NCBI GenBank assembly: GCA_029256725.1
Contig: JAQSXJ010000004.1
Span: 1 to 64,000, forward strand
From: Anaerocolumna sp.
GTDB taxonomy: Bacteria; Bacillota; Clostridia; Lachnospirales; Lachnospiraceae
Length of the DNA stretch: 64,000 nucleotides
Reading direction: 5' to 3'
A model generated the notes under the pieces. That model saw only the letters and a program-made list of their open reading frames with translations. It was not told the origin of the DNA and ran no database searches. A program made the translations under genes and the position numbers. This document shows positions 7,368-16,632 of the stretch, piece by piece; positions within the stretch are counted from its first letter, which is position 1, and the number at the start of each line of letters is the position of its first letter.

Positions 7368-10355
7368 ATGGGAAAAATTAATTTAAGTGGAAGTTGGGGG
7401 TTCTGCCTGGATGGCGAAAAGGCAGGTATTAGAAAAGAATTTTATAGAGAGGTACTACAGGATACCATTGTGCTTCCGGCAACGGTTTCTACTGCGAAAA
7501 AAGGGAAGGATACACAGGAAATTCCTGAAGAACTTATAAAGACTGGTTCATTAACTGATCCTTATTATTTCGAGGGGTATACCTGGTATTCAAAAACGGT
7601 GGAAATAGAAGAGTTAAGGGATAGGGAGTTCTTTTTGGTTCTGGAGAGAACCAGGATTTCTCATGTGTGGATTGGGGAGGAGTATGTGGGCAGCAATCAC
7701 AGTCTTTGTACCTCCCATAGATACCGTATTACGCCTTGTGTTAAAAAGCAAATGAAGATTACGGTTATGGTTGATAATACTTCTTATCCGGTTAACGGAG
7801 GGCATATGACTTCGGCCGATACACAGACCAACTGGAATGGGATCACCGGTGAGTTGTACATAGAAGAATTGAACAGTATTTTCCTTAGTAATGTCGGTAT
7901 TTATCCTGATGCAGCAGAGAGTATTATTAAAGTTAAGGCTTTGCTGAACGGTGCGGAAAGTATACGTGTAAGAGCAGAAGTTAACTTTAAGGAGAATAGT
8001 GTTAGTGTTGTAGATTATGATTTTTATGCCGGGGAAAATTTATTTTCTCTGGATTTAAATGGTATAGCTTATAATTGGAGTGAGCATACACCTGATTTGT
8101 ATCAGCTAAAGCTTTCTTTGTTATGCGGGGGAGAAGGTGGTAAGGTGCTTCCGGAAGCTGAATACAGTTGTACTTTTGGTTTAAGAGACTTTAAGGCGGC
8201 AGGTCATTACTTTGAAATTAACGGTATCCAGACATTTTTGAGGGGAAAACATGATGGGCTTATCTTTCCGCTGACCGGACATCCAACCATGGAGGTGGAG
8301 GGTTGGCTGAAGGTACTTGGTACTGCGAAAGAGTATGGTATTAATCATTACCGTTTCCACACCTGTTGTCCACCAGAGGCTTGCTTTCTTGCAGCGGATC
8401 AGTTGGGGATTTATCTGGAACCGGAACTTCCCTTTTGGGGGACTGTGACAGAAGAAGGGGAGGTTAATCATGATAAAGCTGCCCAGCAATATCTAATCGA
8501 TGAGGGGTTTCGCATTCTGGATGAGTTTGGTAATCATCCTTCCTTTGTGATGATGTCTATGGGGAATGAATTATGGGGCAGTAAGAACGTTTTAGATAGT
8601 ATTCTTATGAAGTATAAGAGTTATGATAACAGACATTTATACACGCAGGGGTCCAATAATTTTCAGTTTATGCCTGTTATACTTGAGCAGGAGGATTTCT
8701 ATTGCGGTGTGCGTTTTTCAAGAGAGAGGCTGTTTCGTGGTTCCTATGCTATGTGTGATGCGCCGCTAGGTCATATTCAAACCGCAGTTCCTGGTAGTGT
8801 TTATAATTATGACAATATGATACGTCCTGAAAAGGTATTGGCAGAGAAGGGGGAAGACAGTGAAGTTACCATTCAATATGGTACTGGGGTTAAGACTGTC
8901 AAAATGGAGGAAGCAGAGGAAATGATACCGGAGATACCGGTGGTATCTCATGAAATAGGGCAGTATGCAATGTATCCGGACTTTTCAGAAATAGATAAGT
9001 ATACGGGGGTATTAAAAGCTGAGAATTTTAAGATTTTTAGAGAGCGGCTTAAGGAAAAAGGAATGCTTCAACTGGCAGATGAATTTTTCAAGGCTTCCGG
9101 GCGATTTGCGGCTGATTGTTACAAAGCAGAAATAGAGACCGCATTAAGAAGCAGGGAACTGGCAGGCTTTCAGTTGCTGGATCTTCAGGATTTTTCCGGT
9201 CAGGGTACGGCTCTGGTGGGTATTCTGAATGCTTTTATGGAGAACAAAGGCGTAATTACAGCAGAGGAATGGAGACAGTTCTGCTCTGACGCAGTTATAC
9301 TGGCAGAGCTTCCGGGATTTGTATATACAGCAGGAGAAGAACTAAGTGCAGGAATCAAACTGGCACTTTACCGACAGAGCGCTATGAAATCTCCCACAGT
9401 TGTGTTAAGCCTCTTAAATGGAGAAGAAGTTCTGCTTACAGAGGAAATAATTTTAGAGGATAATTATACAAACGGAGTGCATCAACTGTGTGATATGGTG
9501 ATAACTTTACCGGAATTTGAGATACCACAAAAACTGGCACTAAAAGTTTCTCTTAATGAGAAGTTAAAAAATAGAATAAATGACAGTTCAAAAATTAGTT
9601 CGGACGATATTTTGGATAAAGTGTCAGATAAAGTTGCAGAAAAAGTTGTAGAAAATGTTTTAGAAAAAGTTGCAGAAAATTATTCAAAAAACTATTCGAA
9701 AAATCGTTTAGAAAATTATTCGGAAAATTGCTCAGCTTATGGTGAAATTGAGAATAATTATGAACTGTGGGTATATCCGGATAAGAACCTGAGTACTGCA
9801 AATAAAGATATTATTATCACAAAGAGCTTAGAAGAAGCTTTGGATAACCTTAATAGGGGGAGAAGGGTCATCCTGTATCCGGAGAACCTGAATGAAAAGA
9901 ATTCAATCGAAGGTACCTATTGTACAGATTTCTGGTGTTATCCCATGTTCCGGTCCATTTCTGAAAGCATGGGTAAAGCGGTGCCAGTTGGAACTCATGG
10001 CTTGTATATTAAGAAGAATCACAAGCTCTTTAAGCATTTTCCCACAGCTGCTTACACTACGCCCCAATGGTATGAGCTGATTGAGGACTCCAGATGCTGT
10101 ATACTTAAGGATAGTCAGCTAGAACCCATTGTGTGGACTATTGATAACTTTGAGCGAAATCATAAGCTTGGTAATTTATTTGAAGTAAGAGTGGGAGAAG
10201 GCAGACTGCTGGTATGCACCTTTAACCTGGAAAAGAAGAAAGAACACCTGAACGTAAAATGGTTTGAATATTGTCTGACTGAGTATGCAGGCTCTAATGA
10301 TTTTGAACCGGAGTTTGCTGTTGATCCAGAGGAACTAAAAAGAATAGGAAGTTAG
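7368..10355 (+). CDS. Glycoside hydrolase family 2 enzyme
   Basis: About 995 residues, no signal peptide, so probably cytoplasmic and acting on imported sugars. The N-terminus is a sugar-binding jelly-roll domain; the TIM barrel holds the acid/base Glu in MSMGNELWG (about residue 401) and the likely nucleophile Glu in SHEIGQY (about 529). These fit GH2 beta-glycosidases; whether it is a galactosidase, glucuronidase or other is not decided. The start at 7368 has AGGAAAGGGG five bases upstream; an ATG 13 codons earlier lacks a site. Residues at about 735-785 form a low-complexity insert of repeated DKVAEKV / ENYSKN units that looks like an in-frame expansion. Divergent from the importer cluster, it probably degrades the imported product. 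Confidence 0.88.
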   Translation: MGKINLSGSWGFCLDGEKAGIRKEFYREVLQDTIVLPATVSTAKKGKDTQEIPEELIKTGSLTDPYYFEGYTWYSKTVEIEELRDREFFLVLERTRISHVWIGEEYVGSNHSLCTSHRYRITPCVKKQMKITVMVDNTSYPVNGGHMTSADTQTNWNGITGELYIEELNSIFLSNVGIYPDAAESIIKVKALLNGAESIRVRAEVNFKENSVSVVDYDFYAGENLFSLDLNGIAYNWSEHTPDLYQLKLSLLCGGEGGKVLPEAEYSCTFGLRDFKAAGHYFEINGIQTFLRGKHDGLIFPLTGHPTMEVEGWLKVLGTAKEYGINHYRFHTCCPPEACFLAADQLGIYLEPELPFWGTVTEEGEVNHDKAAQQYLIDEGFRILDEFGNHPSFVMMSMGNELWGSKNVLDSILMKYKSYDNRHLYTQGSNNFQFMPVILEQEDFYCGVRFSRERLFRGSYAMCDAPLGHIQTAVPGSVYNYDNMIRPEKVLAEKGEDSEVTIQYGTGVKTVKMEEAEEMIPEIPVVSHEIGQYAMYPDFSEIDKYTGVLKAENFKIFRERLKEKGMLQLADEFFKASGRFAADCYKAEIETALRSRELAGFQLLDLQDFSGQGTALVGILNAFMENKGVITAEEWRQFCSDAVILAELPGFVYTAGEELSAGIKLALYRQSAMKSPTVVLSLLNGEEVLLTEEIILEDNYTNGVHQLCDMVITLPEFEIPQKLALKVSLNEKLKNRINDSSKISSDDILDKVSDKVAEKVVENVLEKVAENYSKNYSKNRLENYSENCSAYGEIENNYELWVYPDKNLSTANKDIIITKSLEEALDNLNRGRRVILYPENLNEKNSIEGTYCTDFWCYPMFRSISESMGKAVPVGTHGLYIKKNHKLFKHFPTAAYTTPQWYELIEDSRCCILKDSQLEPIVWTIDNFERNHKLGNLFEVRVGEGRLLVCTFNLEKKKEHLNVKWFEYCLTEYAGSNDFEPEFAVDPEELKRIGS

Positions 10356-10435
10356 AGTATAAGCTGTTATGATTGCTATTTTATTACAAAAATGGTATCA
10401 TAAAATACATTAACTTTAAGAAAGGAGAAGAAGCT

Positions 10436-10501
10436 GTGAAATATGCAATGAAAAATATAATGAAAAATAACCGAAATAATCAAGGAGGCAGCGTCTTATA
10501 A
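10436..10501 (+). CDS. Possible 21-residue small ORF
   Basis: A GTG start with a strong AAAGGAG site eight bases upstream opens a short frame rich in Asn, Lys and Met (ending GGSVL). It may be a real small protein, or the surviving start of a deleted gene, since a broken acetyltransferase-like gene follows immediately. Only the ribosome site argues for translation. Confidence 0.3.
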   Translation: MKYAMKNIMKNNRNNQGGSVL

Positions 10502-10528
10502 TTCTCCTTTATTATGAAAGGAAATCTT

Positions 10529-10715
10529 ATGATTAAAATCAGACAGCTTACCGAACAGGACACCCTCTAACCTATTCTACCGCAGGTTTGGAGCTGTTGT
10601 TAAGCGGCAGGATGTGCAAATGAATGAAAAATTACCAGTGGATGTCTTCTTCTGTGATTTAAAGGAAATGAAGGCTAAGATGGATGAAAGCCTTAGGAAG
10701 TATATAGAATCTTAA
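10529..10715 (+). pseudogene. Remnant: acetyltransferase-like start joined out of frame to an unrelated tail
   Basis: An ATG preceded by GAAAGGAAA starts MIKIRQLTEQDTL, the usual opening of a GNAT acetyltransferase, and stops at once at TAA. In another frame the DNA continues as a coding-like tail (FYRRFGAVVKRQDVQMNEKL and onwards to KYIES) of about 48 residues, stopping at 10715. The arrangement fits an internal deletion that removed most of one or two genes. No function is expected. Confidence 0.6.
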
Positions 10716-10748
10716 AACGTATAAAGAGCCATAGTAGGAGTATATTGA

Positions 10749-11825
10749 ATGGACAGAATAGCTGTTGTTAAAGAATATGTTGATGGAATTATTAACCGAA
10801 TAGAGAGCCCGGAAGATAGAAAATATGCCATGTTACATACTTACGGGGTTGCCTGGTGCTGTTCTCTTCTGGCACAGAAAAGAGGACTGAAGGAAGAAAT
10901 AGGTTATATCAGCGGACTTTTACATGATATCTATACCTATTTTAGCGGCAGTGCTATGTGCCATGGACAAAGCAGCGCAGAAATGGCACGTCCGGCTATC
11001 AGAAATATGAAGCTGTTCTCCGAGGAGGAAAAGAAGCTTATCTTATCAGCAGTTTTTTATCATTCCATAAAGGACAGAATTCATGATGAATATGATGAGC
11101 TGTTGAAAGACGCAGATATACTGCAGACTTATTATAGCAGCAGCAATCCGAAGATTCCTAATCCTGCGCTGCCAAGACTGAACCGATTATTAAAAGAACT
11201 GAATATAACAACTGAGGTTTCAGGTTTTGAACCAGAGGCAGTTGAGGAAAGCCGATTATTTAACCGTTTAAAATTTGCTGATCTGGCAGAAGCTCTTGCC
11301 GGACAGAACATTAAGGGAGAACTGGAGAGTAAGGAGTTCTTTGAGATAATCAAATATTATCCGGAGGCTAATGCCTATGAGGAGTTAAAGAACAGTTGGT
11401 GTGCAGCTTTTGTTTATCATTGTGCACTAAAGTCAGGTATGGAACTTCCAATCAAGCAGCCACCATATAATTTCCGGTTTGCCGGAGTAGGAACCTGGTA
11501 TAAATGGGGAGAAGATAAAGGTTTTGTTTTCAAAGACCACGAAGGGTATACACCGGAAAGAGGAGATATCGTAATTTATAACGACATTATTCCAGAAGGC
11601 AGAAAGCAGGAAAACAGCCCCTGGCATGATCATATCGGTATTCTCCTGGCTGTTGAGGAGGATTACCTTCTTGTGGCAGAAGGTAACGTAGACAACGGTA
11701 ATGTATCAGGCGTGGTAAAGAGAAACCGTGATAATACAATTGGATGTTTCTTAAGGATACCTGATGGCATTGAATATGACGGATATCTATGTGATTATAA
11801 GGCGTCAGAAATATATAAGCAGTAA
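10749..11825 (+). CDS. HD phosphohydrolase domain fused to a CHAP-type domain
   Basis: 358 residues in two recognisable parts. Residues about 1-135 carry HD-domain metal ligands: H30, the HD pair at 59-60 in GLLHDIY, H105 and D121. Residues about 185-345 look like a CHAP/NlpC-P60-type papain fold: Cys218 in SWCAAFVYHC, His295 in WHDHIGILL and a polar AEGN at about 310-313. HD domains hydrolyse phosphate esters; CHAP domains are usually cysteine amidases or peptidases. No signal peptide is seen, so a cell-wall role for the second domain is doubtful. GGAG lies upstream of the ATG. The combined role is unknown. Confidence 0.8.
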   Translation: MDRIAVVKEYVDGIINRIESPEDRKYAMLHTYGVAWCCSLLAQKRGLKEEIGYISGLLHDIYTYFSGSAMCHGQSSAEMARPAIRNMKLFSEEEKKLILSAVFYHSIKDRIHDEYDELLKDADILQTYYSSSNPKIPNPALPRLNRLLKELNITTEVSGFEPEAVEESRLFNRLKFADLAEALAGQNIKGELESKEFFEIIKYYPEANAYEELKNSWCAAFVYHCALKSGMELPIKQPPYNFRFAGVGTWYKWGEDKGFVFKDHEGYTPERGDIVIYNDIIPEGRKQENSPWHDHIGILLAVEEDYLLVAEGNVDNGNVSGVVKRNRDNTIGCFLRIPDGIEYDGYLCDYKASEIYKQ

Positions 11826-12148
11826 AAAAGAAATGATAAGCAATAAAAAGGAAATGAAAACAGTAAAAGGTAAGTAGAAAAAAGGAAATGAAAAGTAGTA
11901 ATAAGAATGTCTCAAAGACAGGTATCCACTAAATAATGTGTCCACTGTTATGGGTACATTATAAAGACAGGTATCCACTAAATAATGTGTCTGCTATTAT
12001 GAGTATATTATAAAGTAAATGATAAGCAGTAAAAAGAAATTAAAACCAGTAAAAAAGAAATTAAAACCAGTAAAAAAGAAATGATAAATAATAGGAAGAA
12101 AAAATAAACGAAAGATAGAAACAATAAGTAATAACAAGAGGTAATAGA
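11826..12148. other. Low-complexity gap between HD-CHAP and acetyltransferase genes
   Basis: About 320 bp of A-rich sequence with repeated AAGAAAT / CAGTAAAAA motifs and one clear tandem duplication (11914-12012). No gene or terminator is evident. Confidence 0.6.
11914..12012 (+). repeat. 49-bp tandem duplication
   Basis: Two adjacent copies of a 49-bp unit starting AAAGACAGGTATCCACTAAA, at 11914 and 11963, differ at only a few positions. A second small duplication (AAATTAAAACCAGTAAAAAAG twice) lies just downstream near 12040-12080. These look like replication-slippage products. Confidence 0.85.
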
Positions 12149-12706
12149 ATGAGTCAGAAAATAGATTTTAGCAATAAACCAGTTTTAGAAGGAAGTAAAG
12201 TTATCTTAAGACCTTTTGTGGAAGCTGAAATAATGCTTGCGTTGTTAGAAGAACCGGAATTAAGAAAGCTTACAGGGTCTGTATGCAGTGATGAAGAAGC
12301 AGGTGAACCTTCTCCACAGGAGGAAATCGATAGAACCAAACAGTGGTATCTTACCAGAAATGAACAGACGAACCGACTGGATCTTGCGATAGTTGATAAG
12401 GAAAGCGGTAATGTCGTTGGAGAAGTTGTTTTTAATGAATACAATGAAGATACAGGTAATGTGAATTTTCGTATTCTGATAGGACAGGCTGGTTGTAACA
12501 GAGGAATTGGTTCTGAGGCAGCATCTCTATTTATACATTATGGAATGACAGTTCTTAAGGTGCATAAGATCGGATTGGAAGTATACAGCTTTAATCCAAG
12601 AGCAGAGAGAGTCTATCAGAAAGCCGGTTTTGTAATGGAAGGTGTAAAAAGGGAAGATTTCAGTCTGATTATAACGAACACTGAAAGCATATATAAGAGT
12701 CTTTAA
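12149..12706 (+). CDS. GNAT family N-acetyltransferase (RimJ/RimL-like)
   Basis: 185 residues with the acetyl-CoA-binding region typical of GNAT proteins: a strand with VVGEVVFNEY, then the loop CNRGIGSEAASL and the C-terminal motif FNPRAERVYQKAGFVMEG. The layout is closest to the RimJ/RimL-type subgroup that acetylates protein N-termini, amino acids or antibiotics. The substrate cannot be predicted. AGAGG precedes the ATG. It precedes yaaA on the same strand. Confidence 0.85.
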   Translation: MSQKIDFSNKPVLEGSKVILRPFVEAEIMLALLEEPELRKLTGSVCSDEEAGEPSPQEEIDRTKQWYLTRNEQTNRLDLAIVDKESGNVVGEVVFNEYNEDTGNVNFRILIGQAGCNRGIGSEAASLFIHYGMTVLKVHKIGLEVYSFNPRAERVYQKAGFVMEGVKREDFSLIITNTESIYKSL

Positions 12707-12798
12707 GAAAGTCCTTGGGTTTATAATTATCAGGGCATCCGCCTTACAACAACACGAACTTACAGAATTAATACCAACAGGAAGTGAATGTTTTATAA

Positions 12799-13557
12799 AT
12801 GAGAATTATCATATCACCAGCTAAAAAGATGAGAACAGATTCAGATACTCTGGCTTATGAGGAACTTCCTCAATTTTTAAAAGATACAGAGAGTCTGTCA
12901 AAACTTTTAAAGAAACTAAGTTATGAAAAAGCTAAGGAGCTATGGAAGTGCAATGATAAAATAGCAGCTCATAATCATCAATTACTTAAGGGTATGAATC
13001 TGCGAAATAACCTCACGCCTGCTCTATTAGCTTATGAAGGGATTCAATACCAGTACATGGCACCGGTAGTATTTCAGACAGATGAACTGGAGTATGTCAA
13101 GGAACATCTTCGTATTTTATCGGGTTTTTATGGGCTGTTGAAACCTTTTGACGGTGTGACGCCTTACCGGCTTGAAATGCAGGCGAAGTTAAAAGGGAAG
13201 GGGTTTCACTCTCTTTATGATTTCTGGAAGGACAAGCTGGCAGTTCAGTTATTTACTGAAACAGACCTGGTGATTAACCTGGCTTCAGTTGAATATAGCA
13301 AATGTATCACTCGCTATCTAAGAGATGAGATAAGATTGATAACCTGTGTTTTTGGAGAGCTGATTAACGGAAAACTGATAGAAAAAGGAACCATAGCCAA
13401 GATGGCAAGAGGTGAAATGGTACGCTATATGGCAGAAAACCAGATTAGTAAGCCGGAAGAAATCAGAAGATTTAACAGAATGAATTTTAGTTATGCAGAA
13501 GAATTATCAAATAATAATACATATGTGTTTCTGCGAAATAATGTTATAGCGAACTAA
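12799..13557 (+). CDS. yaaA: Peroxide stress protein YaaA family
   Basis: 252 residues matching the YaaA/DUF328 (UPF0246) family along its whole length: the opening MRIIISPAKKM, the central GFYGLLKPFDGVTPYRLEM and the C-terminal MARGEMVRYMAEN. In E. coli the homologue helps limit free iron and DNA damage during peroxide stress, and the fold binds DNA. The gene ends before a strong bidirectional hairpin. Confidence 0.93.
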   Translation: MRIIISPAKKMRTDSDTLAYEELPQFLKDTESLSKLLKKLSYEKAKELWKCNDKIAAHNHQLLKGMNLRNNLTPALLAYEGIQYQYMAPVVFQTDELEYVKEHLRILSGFYGLLKPFDGVTPYRLEMQAKLKGKGFHSLYDFWKDKLAVQLFTETDLVINLASVEYSKCITRYLRDEIRLITCVFGELINGKLIEKGTIAKMARGEMVRYMAENQISKPEEIRRFNRMNFSYAEELSNNNTYVFLRNNVIAN

Positions 13558-13610
13558 AGATATCGTGTTAGAAACAATATAAATCATAGTTGAGTCCTTG
13601 GATTAGGATT

Positions 13611-13651
13611 AAGGGTTGCCGTGTAAGCTTCAAGCTTACACGGCAACCCTT
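13611..13651. terminator. Bidirectional terminator between yaaA and the mannanase gene
   Basis: A perfect 20-bp inverted repeat (AAGGGTTGCCGTGTAAGCTT and its complement) with a one-base spacer lies between the convergent 3' ends. The plus strand continues TTCGTTTTAC. Confidence 0.9.
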
Positions 13652-13656
13652 TCGTT

Positions 13657-15717
13657 TTACGGCTCTGTACCAAAAATCAGTACACCATCATAATAAACTG
13701 TCACATGTGCATTGTTCTTGTAGGAATAATCGTTTGACTGGTTGTAAGCGCTCCAATCATTTTTATTTTGCCGGGTGTTTACTGATAAAGCAGAACCCCG
13801 TGATAATGTATCTTCTGACTGGAAGCTAAGCTCCAGATAAGTATCGGCAGTAGCTTTAGGAGCAGAAAGAGTCTTAAAGGTGCCTTTAATGGAACTGGTT
13901 ACGGCTTTATACCAGGGTGCTTTGTTCAGAGTCAGGGAAGCTGTATCACAATAGAAAGTCTCGGTACTGCTGCCGTCCTTGGTGTAATAATAACGAATAG
14001 TAAGCTTATTTAAAGCCAGATCATTACCACCGGAGTGGGTAAGCTTAATATTATTATAAAGTGTGTTTGTAGAAGCAGAGCTGTCACCTGTGTTTGTAAG
14101 TGTTAAGTTGTAATCACCTCCGGGAGTAACAGTGGGAGTAACAGTGGGTGTTGCAGTGGGGGTAACAGTAGGAGTCACGGTAGGAGTAACAGTAGGAGTC
14201 ACGGTAGGAGTAACAGTGGGAGTAACAGTGGGAGTAACAGTAGGAGTCACGGTAGGAGTAACAGTAGGAGTAACAGTAGGAGTAACAGTGGGAGTAACAG
14301 TGGGAGTCACGGTAGGTGTAACCGTAGGAGTAGGAGTGCCTCCTGTGAATGCCGGCAGTTCATCCAGGGTAGTTATTACATCACTGTTATATATCTTATA
14401 GACCATAGATGATTCTGTATATGTATTTCCAATGCCTCCATTGTAATCCAGAAGGAAATCACCGTACCATACACCAAACCACAGCCAGTATACATTGTCC
14501 CTCTTCATAAGATCGGGATCCATCATAACTCCATTTTCACTTAAAGTAGCCATTTTATGACCGCTTGCGTAATTAACAGTTTTTATGAACTGATCTGACT
14601 GAGCGCTGTAATTATGGGCATCAGCATAAATATCAGTGCCTGAGATATCGCAGTACTGATCACCAGGATACCAGTCAGCATTCTGACCGTTCCATACCCA
14701 GATAAGGTTATTTAAATGGTGAAAGTAGGTCTGGCGGTCAAACATAAGCTTGTAGAGCCACAAATAAGGTTCAGCTCCTTTGGAACCCCACCAGAACCAG
14801 CCGCCGCTAGCTTCATGAAGCGGTCTCCAGAGAACGGAAACTCCTTCCTGTTGAAGAGAATCCAGATATCCTGAAATTACATCGATATCACGAACCATCA
14901 GGTAGCATTCTTCAGATATTTGGCCGGATTCATACATGGTCTTAATCTGACTTAAAGGTAATCTGCTGATATTAAGACTGGTAACAGCTTTTGACAGGTC
15001 AAAGGTAGTGTCTTTGGCATAGAAGGAAGCTCCGCCCTTTGGTGCATGCCAGTGCCATTGGAAGGAGGTAAGTCCGCCTTTGGCATTCCATTCTTTTGCA
15101 AGCCTTACTTCATCAGCATTCTGCCAGTCACTGGCAGGTGACATCGGATTCAGTATTAGTATTTAGAGTGCAGCTCTGACCTGCTAAGGTGCTCTTACCA
15201 TAAATACTTTTCAGGTAATTCATGATTTCTTTGGTCTTTGTATTGGCATTTGGATTCACCAGATTAGAGGTTGCGTTGGAATAAACGCTAGCCGGAACGC
15301 CTGAACCATTCTCAATCTTGATATAATCCAGGTCGAACCATCCCCAGCTTTCCTTAATGGAGAGGGTAATGGTGCAACAGAAGAACCATCAATGAGGAGG
15401 AAATTCTCCTTGTAACTATCTGCAGCAGTACGAACGGTAATGGTATAGTGCTGAGATGCAGGAATCGTTAACTGCATAGACCAGGAGTTATTGCTGGCCT
15501 GGTTAAACCCGGTGGCATAACCGGTTCCGCTGTACCCTGCCCTTGTAGTAGAAGCCTTTACATTACCGGCCATTACTGCATTTTCAGCCTCCAGAGTCTG
15601 AGAAAATGCTGTGGATAGTGTAATTGCATCCGCAGCAAAAGTGTGTGACAGCAGTGTTGTTGCCAGCATAAGGACTACCAGCAGCAATGCAGTCAGCTGT
15701 TTTCTTTTTCTTATCAT
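13657..15717 (-). pseudogene. Secreted beta-mannanase, CBM35-GH26-linker-CBM3, frameshifted
   Basis: Two open frames on the minus strand belong to one original gene. The first (15256-15717) has a signal peptide ending near SHTFA and a CBM35-like domain, but its frame is lost after DGSSVA, where one base appears missing. The correct frame then continues (SIKESWGWFDLDYIKIENG) to a stop at CAG TGA near 15130. The second frame (13657-15144) begins at MSPASDWQNAD and holds most of a GH26 catalytic domain: acid/base Glu in RPLHEASGGW, likely nucleophile Glu in LSENG. A PTVTP linker and a CBM3 follow. Compared with GH26 relatives, some 15-20 residues at the junction appear absent. It would have hydrolysed beta-mannan outside the cell; now probably inactive unless the shifts are sequencing errors. 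Confidence 0.85.
14122..14338 (-). repeat. 12-bp tandem repeat encoding the Pro-Thr-Val linker
   Basis: About 17 units of a 12-bp repeat (GGGAGTAACAGT and variants on the plus strand) encode TPTVTPTV on the minus strand. Pro/Thr linkers of this kind separate catalytic and binding modules in secreted glycosidases. The near identity of units makes this stretch prone to length change and to assembly errors. Confidence 0.95.
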
Positions 15718-16083
15718 ACTTCACCTCTTTCTTGCGCTTCTTTGCGCAGCTTGTCATATGAAGCTATTGTAAACTTCATATGCCGGGAGTCACAGCTTAT
15801 AAACTGCAACTCCAAACCCCTTAATTTGCATTGATTTATTCAGAAGTTCTAGGAACCTCTGTTGATAAACATATAGAAAACAGGTTTCTATATTGTTTGT
15901 CCAATTGTTTTATTACTAAATTATATGGCTAGTCCACAAATTCCTATGAATTTTGAATTTTATAAAATTTATTTCAGTTCAGTAATGATTTTTTCGAATA
16001 TTTTTCTTTTTCGGTGTAACCTTATAATAAAATGCAACGAATAAGAAAAGTATACAAAAGAATTATTAACGGGGTGCACTTCA
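15718..16083. other. Intergenic region between divergent mannanase and sigma-factor genes
   Basis: About 370 bp, AT-rich towards the sigma-factor side. It must hold the promoters of both genes; a candidate ECF-type promoter is annotated separately. No gene was seen. Confidence 0.6.
16015..16043 (+). promoter_or_regulatory. Candidate ECF-type promoter of the sigma-factor gene
   Basis: TGTAAC (16015-16020) and CGAATA (16038-16043) are 17 bp apart, 40 bp before the sigma-factor ATG. The AAC -35 core and a CG-containing -10 are typical of ECF promoters, which are often autoregulated. The match is short, so this is only a candidate. Confidence 0.35.
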
Positions 16084-16632
16084 ATGATTCCTGATAAAAC
16101 ATTATATAAGGCTTTTCTCGAGGGGGATATTTTAGCTTTTGAGGAACTGGTAATACGTTATCGCCATAACCTGGTTTATTTTATCCTGCAGTTTCTGAAA
16201 GATTATCATAGCTCTGAGGACATAGCACAGGAGGTTTTTGCTTATATTTATCTGCATCCGGATAGATATTCCTCTGACTACGAATTTAAAACCTATCTAT
16301 TTATGTTAGGTAAAAGAAGAGCTATCGACTATATAAGAAAACTGAGCAGAACGAAAATAGTATCTGTAGAAGAGATGCAGCTGGAGGATTTAAGTTCACT
16401 GGAGGATATCATTTATAGGAAAGAGGATTCTCTCGCACTTAAGAAAGCAGTGAAAGAATTGAAACCGGAATACAGGAAAGTGGTGGTTCTTCAGTATCTT
16501 AATGGTTTTTCATTGGCAGAAATCGCTGCCATTATGGACAAAAGCGTCGGTTCTGTCAAAGTCATATCCCATCGGGCGAAGGTAAAGCTTAAGGAGATTT
16601 TGGAGAAAGGGGGATGGTCTTATGAAATCTGA
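16084..16632 (+). CDS. RNA polymerase ECF-type sigma factor
   Basis: 182 residues with sigma region 2 (FEELVIRYRHNLVYFI, then SSEDIAQEVFAYIY) and region 4 (LKPEYRKVVVLQYLNG followed by the helix-turn-helix LAEIAAIMDKSVGSVK). Regions 1 and 3 are absent, as in ECF sigma factors. The gene overlaps the following membrane-protein gene by 11 bp, the usual arrangement of an ECF factor with its regulator. The signal it answers is unknown; the divergent mannanase gene is a possible target but also a simple neighbour. Confidence 0.92.
   Translation: MIPDKTLYKAFLEGDILAFEELVIRYRHNLVYFILQFLKDYHSSEDIAQEVFAYIYLHPDRYSSDYEFKTYLFMLGKRRAIDYIRKLSRTKIVSVEEMQLEDLSSLEDIIYRKEDSLALKKAVKELKPEYRKVVVLQYLNGFSLAEIAAIMDKSVGSVKVISHRAKVKLKEILEKGGWSYEI

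Noticed and set aside
14132..14401. 89-codon plus-strand frame of repeated Gly-Val-Thr-Val
   Set aside because: It is the antisense reading of the mannanase linker repeat.
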